The notes under the pieces are model-generated. The model saw only the letters and a program-made list of their open reading frames with translations, was not told the origin of the DNA and ran no database searches. From NCBI GenBank assembly GCA_008360955.1, contig LUCM01004058.1, positions 17,313 to 81,312 on the forward strand: a stretch of DNA of 64,000 nt, in the 5' to 3' direction. The position numbers and the translations under genes are program-made. This DNA is from Fasciolopsis buskii (Eukaryota; Platyhelminthes; Trematoda; Plagiorchiida; Fasciolidae). This document shows positions 25,101 to 31,500 of the stretch, one piece after another (the stretch's first letter is position 1; every line of letters starts with the position of its first letter).

Positions 25101-25554
25101 ATTGAAGTTCAAACATCACTTTCTAATCAGGGACAAGATTTACGACACAAAACATGATCCTGAAGATAATTAGTCGCAAAGTTTTAAAAGGAATTCTTCA
25201 AGTAGGAAATTATGTGAACACTTTAGCATCAATTATTTGCTTACCAGTGAATCAGGCAACCACAGGCTACAACTGCACGGATGGGGCACTTTCGATGCAT
25301 CCATGCGCCCAGTGGCATGGCGACTGCCTCAAATGAGATCTGCACAGATGTGAGCCATACAATTGCATTGGCGTTAACCGTCTTGTTATAATAGTCCATA
25401 TAATCAACCATATATGGTCCCATATTACCTGTACAACTTTAATCGGCTCGGCATACAAGTGTGTCTTACCAATGGTATAGAAATAGCCATAGGATAATTG
25501 AATCAGTATTCCACCAAGTACACAAAAGCAAGCTGAAATCGGCTGCCCGTACAT
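922..25554 (-). CDS. OFA-type major facilitator superfamily transporter, 9 exons, 3' end missing
   Basis: This is a membrane transporter gene, probably for a small organic anion; the substrate cannot be read from sequence. Exons are 25554-25470, 25428-25245, 19288-19162, 18418-18288, 16994-16877, 11363-11326, 5248-5137, 3385-3263 and 1143-922. All introns are GT-AG and all phases agree, giving 1140 nt or 380 codons. Family marks seen: YFYTIGNMGPY after TM1 (OFA proteins have YTxGNMxPY), an MFS motif-A loop (GAWMHRK) between TM2 and TM3, FTYGLLQGFGMGFGY in TM4, WFPKHKGLVVG before TM5, LRTLDFYLLW at TM7, a second motif A (GRVIWGMICDRISFK) between TM8 and TM9, and LNYGLIFT at TM11. The start is set at the ATG just before TM1, but the frame stays open upstream for about 35 codons, so an upstream start or 5' exon is possible. 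The C-terminus lies outside the window. The OFA assignment rests on motif recall, not on a search. Confidence 0.9.
2733..2900 (+). repeat. tRNA-like SINE copy, family B
   Basis: A pol III B-box-like motif GGTTCGATTCC sits at 2796-2806. It is followed by a tail with CAAATTCCCC, a GGC(C/T)CC block and TCAATAAAGAAAGTAAAAGATAAA. The same order of blocks recurs at 14995-15170 and 16440-16603, all on the plus strand. Confidence 0.6.
3098..3137. repeat. AT dinucleotide microsatellite
   Basis: About 40 nt of nearly pure TA repeat, ending in TATGTATTTATATATA. It lies inside intron 8 of the transporter gene. Confidence 0.95.
3263..3385 (-). CDS. Transporter exon 8 (TM8 and second motif A)
   Basis: 123 nt, 41 whole codons. 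It encodes FVGRTFLDDDLFLAG (loop), TM8 (IGVAASVCNAVGRVIWGM) and the second motif A (GMICDRISFK). OFA proteins typically carry FNAxGRxxWGxxxDr at this place. The acceptor is CAACTTCAG and the donor AAG|GTAAGT. Confidence 0.92.
4273..4505 (-). repeat. tRNA-like SINE copy, family A, minus orientation
   Basis: Its reverse complement aligns over about 230 nt with 14483-14712. Shared blocks are AGAATCAACCTAG, GCTATAGCGTTCGACCCACA, CATCCCAGTTCGAGC and CACTGGTGATGATTTCTAAC. The CAGTTCGAGC block resembles a pol III B box. Several point differences show the two copies are old. Confidence 0.7.
5137..5248 (-). CDS. Transporter exon 7 (TM7)
   Basis: 112 nt, phase 2 in and phase 0 out. It encodes SGGGTTLHALRTLDFYLLW and the rest of TM7 (ISLGLSVIPVISLSSLYK). 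The LRTxxFYLLW block at the start of TM7 is characteristic of OFA-type proteins. The acceptor is ATATACAG and the donor AAA|GTAAGT. Confidence 0.9.
6966..9900 (+). mobile_element. Decayed RTE-like non-LTR retrotransposon, endonuclease plus reverse transcriptase
   Basis: A LINE copy whose coding frame is broken by many frameshifts and stops. Endonuclease traces: MGIALNRGANCTLLDW near 7110-7160, then an SSDIMIAV-GDFNAQVG-like stretch near 7315-7360. The linker before the RT matches near 7880-8010 (LKTDRDQWLIGK, RNLLRVIWGTNPR). RT traces: SIASKLLAESTLRRLSGTRQ near 8395-8455 and VYGDLEYDLSTRS near 8660-8700. The thumb and C-terminal region follow at 9250-9780 (VFLRRLSNSLATLRTRFA, ISPVDSKTNEVSMSIQK, then VSVNRLL). 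It lies antisense in intron 6 of the transporter gene and is not functional. Confidence 0.8.
8991..9060 (+). tRNA. tRNA-like pseudogene or SINE head inside the LINE remnant
   Basis: The ends pair as a 7-bp acceptor stem (GGCCTGA with TCGGGCC, one G-U). A T-arm CGGG-TTCGAGT-CCCG is perfect, and a D-loop-like AATGGTTAAAG follows the A-box position. The anticodon arm does not fold properly, so I do not call an anticodon or an active tRNA. It interrupts the RT region of the RTE-like copy. Confidence 0.5.
11326..11363 (-). CDS. Transporter exon 6, a 38-nt micro-exon (central loop)
   Basis: Exons 5 (phase 0 out) and 7 (phase 2 in) cannot be joined directly. This 38-nt segment supplies the missing phase. 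It sits between a pyrimidine-rich acceptor (CTCGTTTTAG|CTC) and a strong donor (CCGG|GTGAGT), is open in the needed frame, and encodes LQLDEKGCTQGT. That is a polar stretch as expected for the variable TM6-TM7 cytoplasmic loop. No homology is expected in this loop, so support comes from splice sites and phase only. Confidence 0.7.
12842..12870 (+). other. Small inverted repeat / hairpin
   Basis: CTACG-CTA-CCCGTT-TTCG-AACGGG-CGTAG forms two stacked stems (5 bp and 6 bp) with one 3-nt bulge and a four-base loop. No role is apparent; it lies in an intron. Confidence 0.5.
14483..14712 (+). repeat. tRNA-like SINE copy, family A, plus orientation
   Basis: Inverted partner of the copy at 4273-4505, aligned from GGCACTCGCAAAATCCAGTG to the GTGATTTCCAGTGG end. 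The B-box-like block is CAGTTCGAGCCC near 14630. Copies in opposite orientation show that it is a dispersed repeat and not part of a gene. Confidence 0.7.
14995..15170 (+). repeat. tRNA-like SINE copy, family B
   Basis: Head TGGTAGTGGTCATGTGGTCAAC, a CACCACCGGTCAAATTCCCC-like junction, CTTGGCAATTGTCTGCTAAC, GAAAATGAGGTGCGCAG and an A-rich tail ATAAAAAAGATAAGAGATA. It aligns block by block with the copies at 2.7 and 16.4 kb. Confidence 0.65.
15958..15977. repeat. Short TA microsatellite
   Basis: About 18 nt of pure TA repeat inside intron 5. Confidence 0.9.
16440..16603 (+). repeat. tRNA-like SINE copy, family B
   Basis: Shares TTTGGATGTGAAGGGT with the 2.7-kb copy. It shares ACCACCACTGGTC, CTTGGCAG, GTCTGCTA and AAAATGAAGTACTGTGCCAT with the other copies or their evident consensus. 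The B-box position reads GAGCTCGAACC, a decayed form. Confidence 0.65.
16877..16994 (-). CDS. Transporter exon 5 (TM6)
   Basis: 118 nt, phase 2 in and phase 0 out. It encodes RFTDPDLLGRVPLSF and a TM6 of LLIAGIIAAIELVGIAML, followed by NDKTIQ. OFA proteins usually have a yFtxPeLLxRVP segment here, so the match is direct. The acceptor is TTTTTTGCAG and the donor CAG|GTAGTT. Confidence 0.9.
16995..18287 (-). other. Intron 4 of the transporter gene
   Basis: Holds a G-rich tract at 17053-17079, about 60-85 nt upstream of the exon 5 acceptor in transcript order. The rest shows only chance ORFs. Confidence 0.7.
17053..17079 (+). other. G-rich tract with quadruplex potential
   Basis: GGGGGTAGGGGGTTAGGGG is followed by GGAGG. 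It has three G runs of four or more plus shorter runs, with loops of 1-3 nt. In the transporter transcript (minus strand) it is a C-rich pyrimidine tract. Confidence 0.6.
18288..18418 (-). CDS. Transporter exon 4 (TM5 and following loop)
   Basis: 131 nt, phase 0 in and phase 2 out. It begins WFPKHKGLVVG, then the glycine-rich TM5 (VAGFGAGGMIFTPIQ) and the loop TKYINPENVKVDKTA. The only in-phase acceptor is a weak one, TATATGAAG|TGG. The usual basic residue before WFP would be encoded by that AAG and is lost if this site is used. The donor ACA|GTAAGT is strong. Confidence 0.85.
18419..19161 (-). other. Intron 3 of the transporter gene (743 nt)
   Basis: Bounded by GTAAGA and a weak acceptor ATATGAAG. 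No repeat or motif was recognised inside. Confidence 0.6.
19162..19288 (-). CDS. Transporter exon 3 (TM3-TM4)
   Basis: 127 nt, phase 2 in and phase 0 out. It encodes GGIVLTFFTLKCGYLGV (end of TM3 and loop) and FTYGLLQGFGMGFGYSV (TM4), which closely follows the OFA pattern of FTYGxLQGxGxGxxY. The acceptor is TTTGGCAG|TGGCGG and the donor GTG|GTAAGA. Confidence 0.9.
19289..25244 (-). other. Intron 2 of the transporter gene (5956 nt)
   Basis: Bounded by GTAAGC and TTGGCAG. It contains the antisense RTE-like LINE remnant at about 21.1-24.3 kb. The parts 19289-21100 and 24300-25244 hold only short chance ORFs and a tRNA-like piece near 20.6 kb (AGTGGTTAATCG). Nothing else was recognised there. 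Confidence 0.8.
21100..24300 (+). mobile_element. Decayed RTE-like non-LTR retrotransposon, second copy
   Basis: The RT domain is clearest. Motif A region EDFGSVDGAALWGCLLRNG lies at about 23213-23270, then QLYSHTSCGVKSFG and a VTSxxGQGCLISPS block. After a frameshift comes the catalytic YADD (NSFYADDII, Asp codons at 23474-23479). The thumb block LEQVNSFVYLGSRVAAG lies near 23625-23680. An endonuclease trace (ALSARSNTVLVDWIPSDS) lies near 21770-21820. The region 21100-21360 is GC-richer with a hairpin and may be the 5' UTR, which is inference. Frameshifts and stops are numerous. It is antisense to the transporter gene in intron 2. Confidence 0.7.
25245..25428 (-). CDS. Transporter exon 2 (TM2, motif A, start of TM3)
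   Basis: 184 nt, phase 1 in and phase 2 out. It encodes NMGPYMVDYMDYYN (the TM1-TM2 loop with a possible N-glycosylation site at NKT), then TM2 (IVWLTSVQISFEAVAMPL), the motif-A loop GAWMHRKCPIR and the start of TM3. The donor is CACTG|GTAAGC, and the next codon is completed by the T that starts exon 3. Confidence 0.9.
25429..25469 (-). other. 41-nt first intron
   Basis: On the minus strand it runs GTAAGACAC to TTGTACAG. Removing it joins TIG and NMGPY into the family's TIGNMGPY motif in frame. Read through, the frame continues as unrelated sequence and loses the family match. Confidence 0.85.
25470..25554 (-). CDS. Transporter exon 1 (TM1)
   Basis: Encodes MYGQPISACF and then a hydrophobic helix ending YGYFYTIG, which is TM1 of an OFA-type MFS protein. 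It ends in phase 1 at ATTG|GTAAGA. The frame is open for a further 35 codons upstream (to about 25660), and AG acceptors lie nearby (TTTACAG, TTGCAG). The true 5' end of this exon is therefore uncertain. Confidence 0.8.
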
Positions 25555-27580
25555 GGACGCGTTGATCACCTCGGTAGAATGCAGACTGCAATTTGTGCCT
25601 GTAAAGCATTTATACCAGGGTGGATGGCGAAACTCGACCGGAACACATAAAGGCGCTCATCTGTGCGGTTAACTACACTGAGCACACAATAATGCTTTCA
25701 GTTTGCGTGACCTTCCAATGGAATTTCTCGGTGACCAACAGTAACATCGACTAATGTTGCCAGCTGACATAAACACATTGATAATGTCACTACTACACTT
25801 CGGTGATATTTGTTTCAGTTTCTTCATCTTAAAAACTGAAAAGTTGCACGATATGAGTTCTTTAAACTAACTGAAGACGTAGTAAAATTCGATGAAAGTA
25901 ATTGGTACTAAAATAAAAGAACAAGTTATTCTGCTGTGTTTTGCGTCTACGATTGTTGGGCGCTGCATTTTCAGCGACCCATAATCCGAGTTAATGTTCC
26001 ATCGTAGTTCTAACGGCAGTATTTACCGGTTCCAAGCGATCTGTGATTCTGTGTTTGCAAACTGGTGAAATCTTCCACCGGTAAAACGTAATGAAATTGT
26101 GTGATAATCATTCACAAACCGGTTATTCATTCTTTTTCTTATATGTTTACAATACGATATGAACATATTATGCAGCTGAAAGTTTTATGACCCCAAAACG
26201 GTACACAAAATCAAACTCCATGATTGTCTGCTTTCTCTCTCTGCCAAGGTCACCCCACAAAACTATACAAACGGTAGAGCCCAAGTGACTGAAGGCTTGC
26301 ATTTTTGACTTCTCAGCAAGCACGTTGCTGCGTTCTGTGTCTTTTTGTCTCTTTCGCCAGTGGGCTGGGTTAGCCGATCGAAATCCGCCATCCGTTTTCT
26401 GTGTGACTCCGCAGTTAAGTGCCATCCGGTCCGGTCCATTCAGCTGTGGAACTACGGGTCTTGATGTCTCAAGCCCTTACCGTTGTGTCTGCAACATCAG
26501 TGTGTGTCAGTGTCCTGCTAGACCCGCGGCTTTGTATCATTAGGCATTTCGAAACGACGCATCACCTCTTCCTCTGTGAGGCACACTGACGCCTATTCCA
26601 ATGTTTTCCAAAAGCTACAGCGCTCAATTGTGTCTGCTCTGTCGTGTTCTTGTGTGACGACTAGTGTTGACGTCTTGAGATTCATTCTAGTGCCGTGATT
26701 GGTCCAGATGGGACACGCAGCAGGTTCAGGATCTAAACCGTCTATCTTCCGTGATGATCCAGTGTCTCCCCCGGGGAGTATTTGCAACTCGAAATTTGCA
26801 AGCTGCTGTTCTTTGGGAATTACTTGAAAATTGAGATGCCAGCACTAGCTGTACAAAATGCATCACAGATATAGGTACACAATTGCTTAGAGACATAAAA
26901 AACATCCAACTTACTTGAGTCACCACAATGAAGCCTAACACAGTCAGCAAAATCCTAAATCAGACAATTTACTGTCTGAGGGAGTATCATTGCCACAGTT
27001 CTTATTTGAGGATGTGCATTATTCCGTGGTCAACTCATTGGCAAAATTACGAGCAACAGGTGAAAGGGTGCAATTTCTTGTGACAAAACTAGGTGGAAGA
27101 TCACCGTAATCGAGAATTCCGCTTTAGCTGTTGGCATACAATTTGGAAGTGGAGTTGATTTTTCTGACACATCTTTCAGCGAGAGACAGCTCCATCGACT
27201 GATTTAAAACCGGCTTTCAGATCATGAAAACCGGCTGGGGAAAAATGTGTGCCTATATTCCACGAGTTCCCCTAGAACAAAGGTGAGACCAATGCAACTC
27301 CGACCGGGTTAAAAACTAGTGGAAATAAAGTCTGCAGGGGTTACAAAGGGTATCGTAACAGCAGACCCACTCTTATGATAATTGGCAAACATTTTGTCAG
27401 CGGCTTCAATTAATTCCCCTATCGAGATGTATTCATTGAAGTATGTGAAGACCCTGGTGATGGACAAAGGAAATTGCTTTCATTCGTACACGTCGTAATA
27501 GAGACTCATCCTTTTTCGGAAGCTCCAAAGATCGTTCGTGTATCTGAAAGGTTGAAATAGCTTCCGATTTCAACATTTAT
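25555..27580. other. Stretch upstream of the transporter gene, little recognised
   Basis: This is where the promoter and any 5' exon of the transporter should lie, but I cannot place a TATA box, initiator or 5' UTR. A 17-bp sequence at 26364-26380 recurs inverted at 27603-27619. A 40-nt exon-like segment (26915-26954, minus) is discussed among the rejected items. Confidence 0.4.
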
Positions 27581-28139
27581 GAACTGCTAATCAAGGCATT
27601 GCCGATCGGCTAACCCAGCTCGTTTGAATCTTACAACTTTTAGAACGTTGTAGGAAACCCAGAGTTGAATTTCATAATTTAAATCACACTTCTTCCACTG
27701 CCTTAGCGTGTAGGGTCTGTACCACAAAGGAATACATTGCAGATTGGGAAATGACTTGATGGCCCTAAACAACTCCCTCTATCTGCGCGAATCGCCAACG
27801 GGTGGGAAGGGGGGCTAAGGCGACAAGTCTCAGAGAACTTTCTGCATCTATGGTGCATTAAGATAGCCCCCAAAATGAGGTAAATCGATCCGCAACTAAA
27901 TGGACGTAGCAGAAGAATACAAGGCGCCGAAAATGAATTGCTGATCCACCAATTTATAGTGGAAAAACGAGTGCAACGCTTTCGCTCAGAGCTTGTATGT
28001 ACGCTTGACCGCAGGTTAAAACTGAAAACCCAAGCAATTGATGATTTGTGCCTGCTTGGTTCGTTCACTTGACTGGCCGGAATGGTCTTAGTCTCGAAAT
28101 TCAGATATCCTGACTGAACGGGAGACTGAGAGCGTAGGT

Positions 28140-28750
28140 ATCACGGCGTGCCCTACAAAGGTATCAACAACTCGCTCCAGCTCTCGGATCGTTCATAGGC
28201 TGAGTGGTTTTATAGCATATTTTAGCATTTGAACAAATTTCACTACCAATTCATGTGGCTATGGATATATGGGTGGAGTCAACACTTGATGACGTTTTAT
28301 TCCTTTGAGACAGGAAGTAGTCTAATCAGCAGCAAAGTGGTTTTCACTATCAATAATGAAAGTCTTTGGGACACCTTGAAGACTGAAAGCTTTCCTCAAT
28401 ACAGTAACGTTAAATTCGGCAACCTTAGAGGTGATGAAGTATAATTCAGGCCAATGACACTATGAATCAGTGACAAACAACGTCCAATCCTGACTGATAA
28501 GGGGTCCAAAATAATCAGCATGAGTTCGTTGTCAAACCTCACATGAAATGGAGTCCGTTTCGAAAGCTGGGAATATGTTCTTTTCGCACCCTTCTCGTAG
28601 CTTTTGGAGTCTCTTACTACGTAACCGTCACTCCCGGGCCACCAGCAAGTGAGGTGCATTGAGGATTTAATTTTGTTCATTCCCAGATGACGAACCAGAT
28701 AAATTCAGTCGTCGAAATGATGGAGGAATTACGACACTGTCATTTAAACA
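28140..28750 (-). pseudogene. Gypsy integrase fragment
   Basis: A zinc-finger-like region has CWWPGSDGYVVRDSKSYEKG, the usual YWPGxdxDIexxVrxCxxC block with its cysteines mostly lost. The core follows in shifting frames: WPELYFITSKVAEFNVTVLR, SLQGVPKTFIIDSENHFAAD (a DNGxxF motif altered to DSENHF) and HQVLTPPIYP. Stops interrupt it. Confidence 0.8.
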
Positions 28751-28980
28751 TAGCATGAGTGACAGTCAACTCCATTCGTCTAGAAGAGTACATGGAAAAA
28801 GGCTGTTTAGTATTCACATTCCATCGTGATTAAATAGGCTCAAAATATTCGCAAAATAATTTCTCTCGGCTGACTGATAGAGGCTGAAAAGATTAACAGT
28901 GAAAATCATAATTATTCCAGGTCTGAGCAAGGCAGAGGTTATGAAATTTGCTTGGCGTTGCGATGCCGATGTGCAGTGCA

Positions 28981-29410
28981 TCACCGCTGCACCATCGCAA
29001 CAGTTGATCTGTCCAGCGATTTTGTTGGATGGTAGATAAAAATCACTGCTTCATGGTCAGAAATGACTGGTAAATTAGAATCCACTAGGTACTTGTGGAG
29101 TAGCCTAACCGACCAATAAAATGCCAGAGTTTCATGTTGTGTTCTGTAGTAGTAAGCCGGCGTAAAACAAATACCTGGATAACCACCGAGTCTTATCTCG
29201 GCACCAATCGCACTAGATGAAGTATCCGCTATGGGGATTGAGTGATTTAGGACTGAGGCGGAATGCAAGTGTTTCGTTTTTAAGTGGTCTAAAATAAAAT
29301 GTGGCATCTACTCTTGTTGGCAGATCAACAAAAATATAGCAAAATATAACAGCTAGGATATGGGTTCCACGATTTGTGAGAAGTTTCGGATAAACCATGA
29401 ACAATACCAT
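28981..29410 (-). pseudogene. Gypsy connection and RNase H fragment
   Basis: Two overlapping frames give FVDLPTRVDATFYFRPLKNE and, further on, IPIADTSSSAIGAEIRLGG. The usual TDAS of Gypsy RNase H reads ADTS here. Then YYRTQHETLAFYWSVRLLHK, VISDHEAVIFIYHPTKS and STVAMVQR follow. The order and spacing fit RNase H; a single frameshift separates the pieces. Confidence 0.85.
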
Positions 29411-29446
29411 ATGGAATCAATTAATGGAGATAGTTCGCTGAAGTTT

Positions 29447-29710
29447 TTAGGGTTGTGTGTAGATAGCAATAGGAAGTAAAGTGTCGGGATCGGGCTTAAA
29501 GCCACCCGCGTCAGTTAGGTGCCCAAGGAATTTAAGAGAGTTCGGACTGAAAACGCACTTGGATGGAGAAATGGAAAAATCTAGTTCACAACAGCGCTGC
29601 ACCATTGAACAGAGTCTTTCACCGTATACTGATTGGTTGGGGCCATGAAATGCCATTTCTTCTTGGTAGCCATAACCATTAACCAAGCCCTGGATAACTG
29701 AGATTATCAT
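29447..29710 (-). pseudogene. Gypsy RT palm fragment with an altered YxDD box
   Basis: Encodes ISVIQGLVNGYGYQEEMAFHG, with YQEE standing where Gypsy RTs have YxDD, so both catalytic aspartates are replaced. Then come LCSMVQRCCELDFSISPSKC and VFSPNSLKFLGHLTDAGG, the conserved KCxFxxxxxxFLGH block. An inactive fossil. Confidence 0.85.
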
Positions 29711-29949
29711 TGTCTGAAATAAGACAGATTAAAGGTTCATTACAAGCAATAAAATATCACAAAATACATCCCAAAAGAATTGTTAAAAGTAAACAGATCG
29801 CGACAGTCAGATTAATGTGGGGTTTGCAAATCAAAATCTCTTAGATCCAGTCCAAAAAAGAACAGGAACCACTGAATGGTGATAGCACCGATTACGGGTC
29901 TTTTTTAGTCTGCGTGGTTGGCGAAGTTCCAAATCTAAAGTCAAGCGAT

Positions 29950-30130
29950 GTGGGCACCGCAAATTCTCGGATTTTATCATCACCTTTATGGGGAGTGATA
30001 ACAGCCGTAGCCCAGTTACGTGAAGTCATTGGCTCAAAGATGTTACCATAAACTGACCGTCTCTTGCGAAACTTTGGACGAAGTGCGGAACTTCACAAAA
30101 ATTCGACCACCATCGGAGTCAACATGGATT
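29950..30130 (-). pseudogene. Gypsy RT fingers fragment
   Basis: Encodes SALRPKFRKRR, then FEPMTSRNWATAVITPHKGD and DKIREFAVP. This matches the Gypsy pattern of a WAtPvVxpxKxdGkIRxCgDY stretch. The following palm part up to the YxDD box is missing; unrelated sequence lies at 29713-29940. Confidence 0.7.
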
Positions 30131-30839
30131 GGGGAAACTTGTAGCTCCAGAACAACGTGAAATCAAGTCCGACATAAACCCAGGATAAATTGGATGAAGA
30201 GAAACGGATATTTTATGCTCCAGCGTAGTCTTGAGACCAGTTGTGGATGGCTAGGTACGAATAACAGAAATCAACGTGAGTCTCCAGTGAGAATAGTGCA
30301 TGCAATTGGGATTAGCAATGTGTTACCAGTAAAGCCTGTGAAAAACAATGTCACTAATACTAAGTACGAGATTGGGAAAAGCTAGCCGTACAACGGTTAG
30401 TGAAATGAACAAGTGGGCATTATCAGCATCAGGTAGTTTTGCATCTAACGACCAACATGTACTAGACAACTCTGCTATTGTCGAGCTCACTATCACGATT
30501 GATCTAGTGAGATTTTGTGCGGTTCGCCACTTTAACTATCAGGATTATCACTGTCGATCTTCTCGGAAATTAACCATGACAGTACAGGATCAAGTGCGCA
30601 TTCGTTCTCACATTCTGATTATGCTCGCAACTGTCAACAAGAACTTATTGCCTTCACAGACATTCGCAGACTGAAATGCGTTATTGATTCTGTCCATCAC
30701 TTTCTCCCGTCTTTTTCTCCTCTTGTTTTATTTTTGATCGAAACTCAAATCGCCCCTCAACAGATACCACGCTTTCAATTCCCCAATTACATTTTTCATT
30801 CCTCTTTTGTTCCTGAATCAGGTGTCCATGCTTCTGTCC

Positions 30840-31500
30840 ATGATTCATCAATCCTTTGGCGCTTATCGTTCCCCCGACGGTGCTGACTGCTCCATTTTGG
30901 ATTTATCATCTTCTGACTCTGAATGTTTGCTTGTTGCAGACTCCAAAATTCATATTGCTTTCTTAAGAGATTTCACTGTTCGACTCCGCGAATTGCTACA
31001 ACACTCCTCTGATGCTTCGGTCATGAAACATGAAGTCGATCAGTTCGCAGTGGTCAACAATTTACCTGAACTAATTGACCCCCCACGCATTTACCCGATC
31101 AAACGGGCAACCATACTCAGATTCTTGATCATATCCTCAACCCGACCACGTTTCTCCGCTCAAATATTTCTTTTCCCTTCCTTCTTAGCTCGTCGGACCA
31201 TGGTTTCATTACATCATCCGTCTATTTCATCAGCAACAATCCTGCACTCCGCTCAAGACATACATTCTGGCACTACAGTTCGTCCGAGTGAGAAGGTTCT
31301 CACAATCTCGTGACTTCCTATCTTCGGAATTATTAATGCGATTTTCCTGTGGTGCATTGCGAACAACAACATTGATCCCCAATTTAACTGTTGTCATCTT
31401 CTATCTCTCATCGGAAAAGCGTCGAAGCCTTGGTAACAAAATTGGAATTTCTACAAAGCGCCCATTGAAATGACGCACGAAGAAACCAAATAACTGTTTC
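30840..31500 (+). mobile_element. CR1/Jockey-like LINE endonuclease remnant
   Basis: Encodes YRSPDGADCSILDLSSS, then ADSKIHIAFLRDFTVRLREL (the GDFNxH motif altered), HEVDQFAVVNNLPELID and PRIYP. After a +2 shift comes LDHILNPTTFLRSNISFPFL and SSSDHGFITSSVYF, with the SDH catalytic box kept. The continuation FWHYSSSEWEG matches the usual start of the linker to the RT. Frameshifts show it is dead. The RT was not found on this strand nearby. Confidence 0.75.

Larger units (their letters stand above)
27900..30130 (-). mobile_element. Ty3/Gypsy LTR retrotransposon pol remnant
   Basis: Domains are in the Gypsy order on the minus strand: RT fingers, RT palm, RNase H, then integrase. All are broken by stops and frameshifts. 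The pieces resemble the CsRn1-like lineage known from flukes, a recalled resemblance only. No LTRs or primer-binding site could be placed, and gag and protease are not visible to the right. It is a fossil with no intact ORF. Confidence 0.85.

Noticed and set aside
26915..26954. A 40-nt exon-like segment on the minus strand (TGATTTAG|G...CTCAA|GTAAGT) encoding ILLTVLGFIVVTQ, possibly a 5' exon of the transporter
   Set aside because: It has good splice sites and a hydrophobic product, but OFA proteins do not need another helix before TM1. The phase 0 end also has no convincing phase 0 acceptor at 25.6 kb. RNA data would decide.
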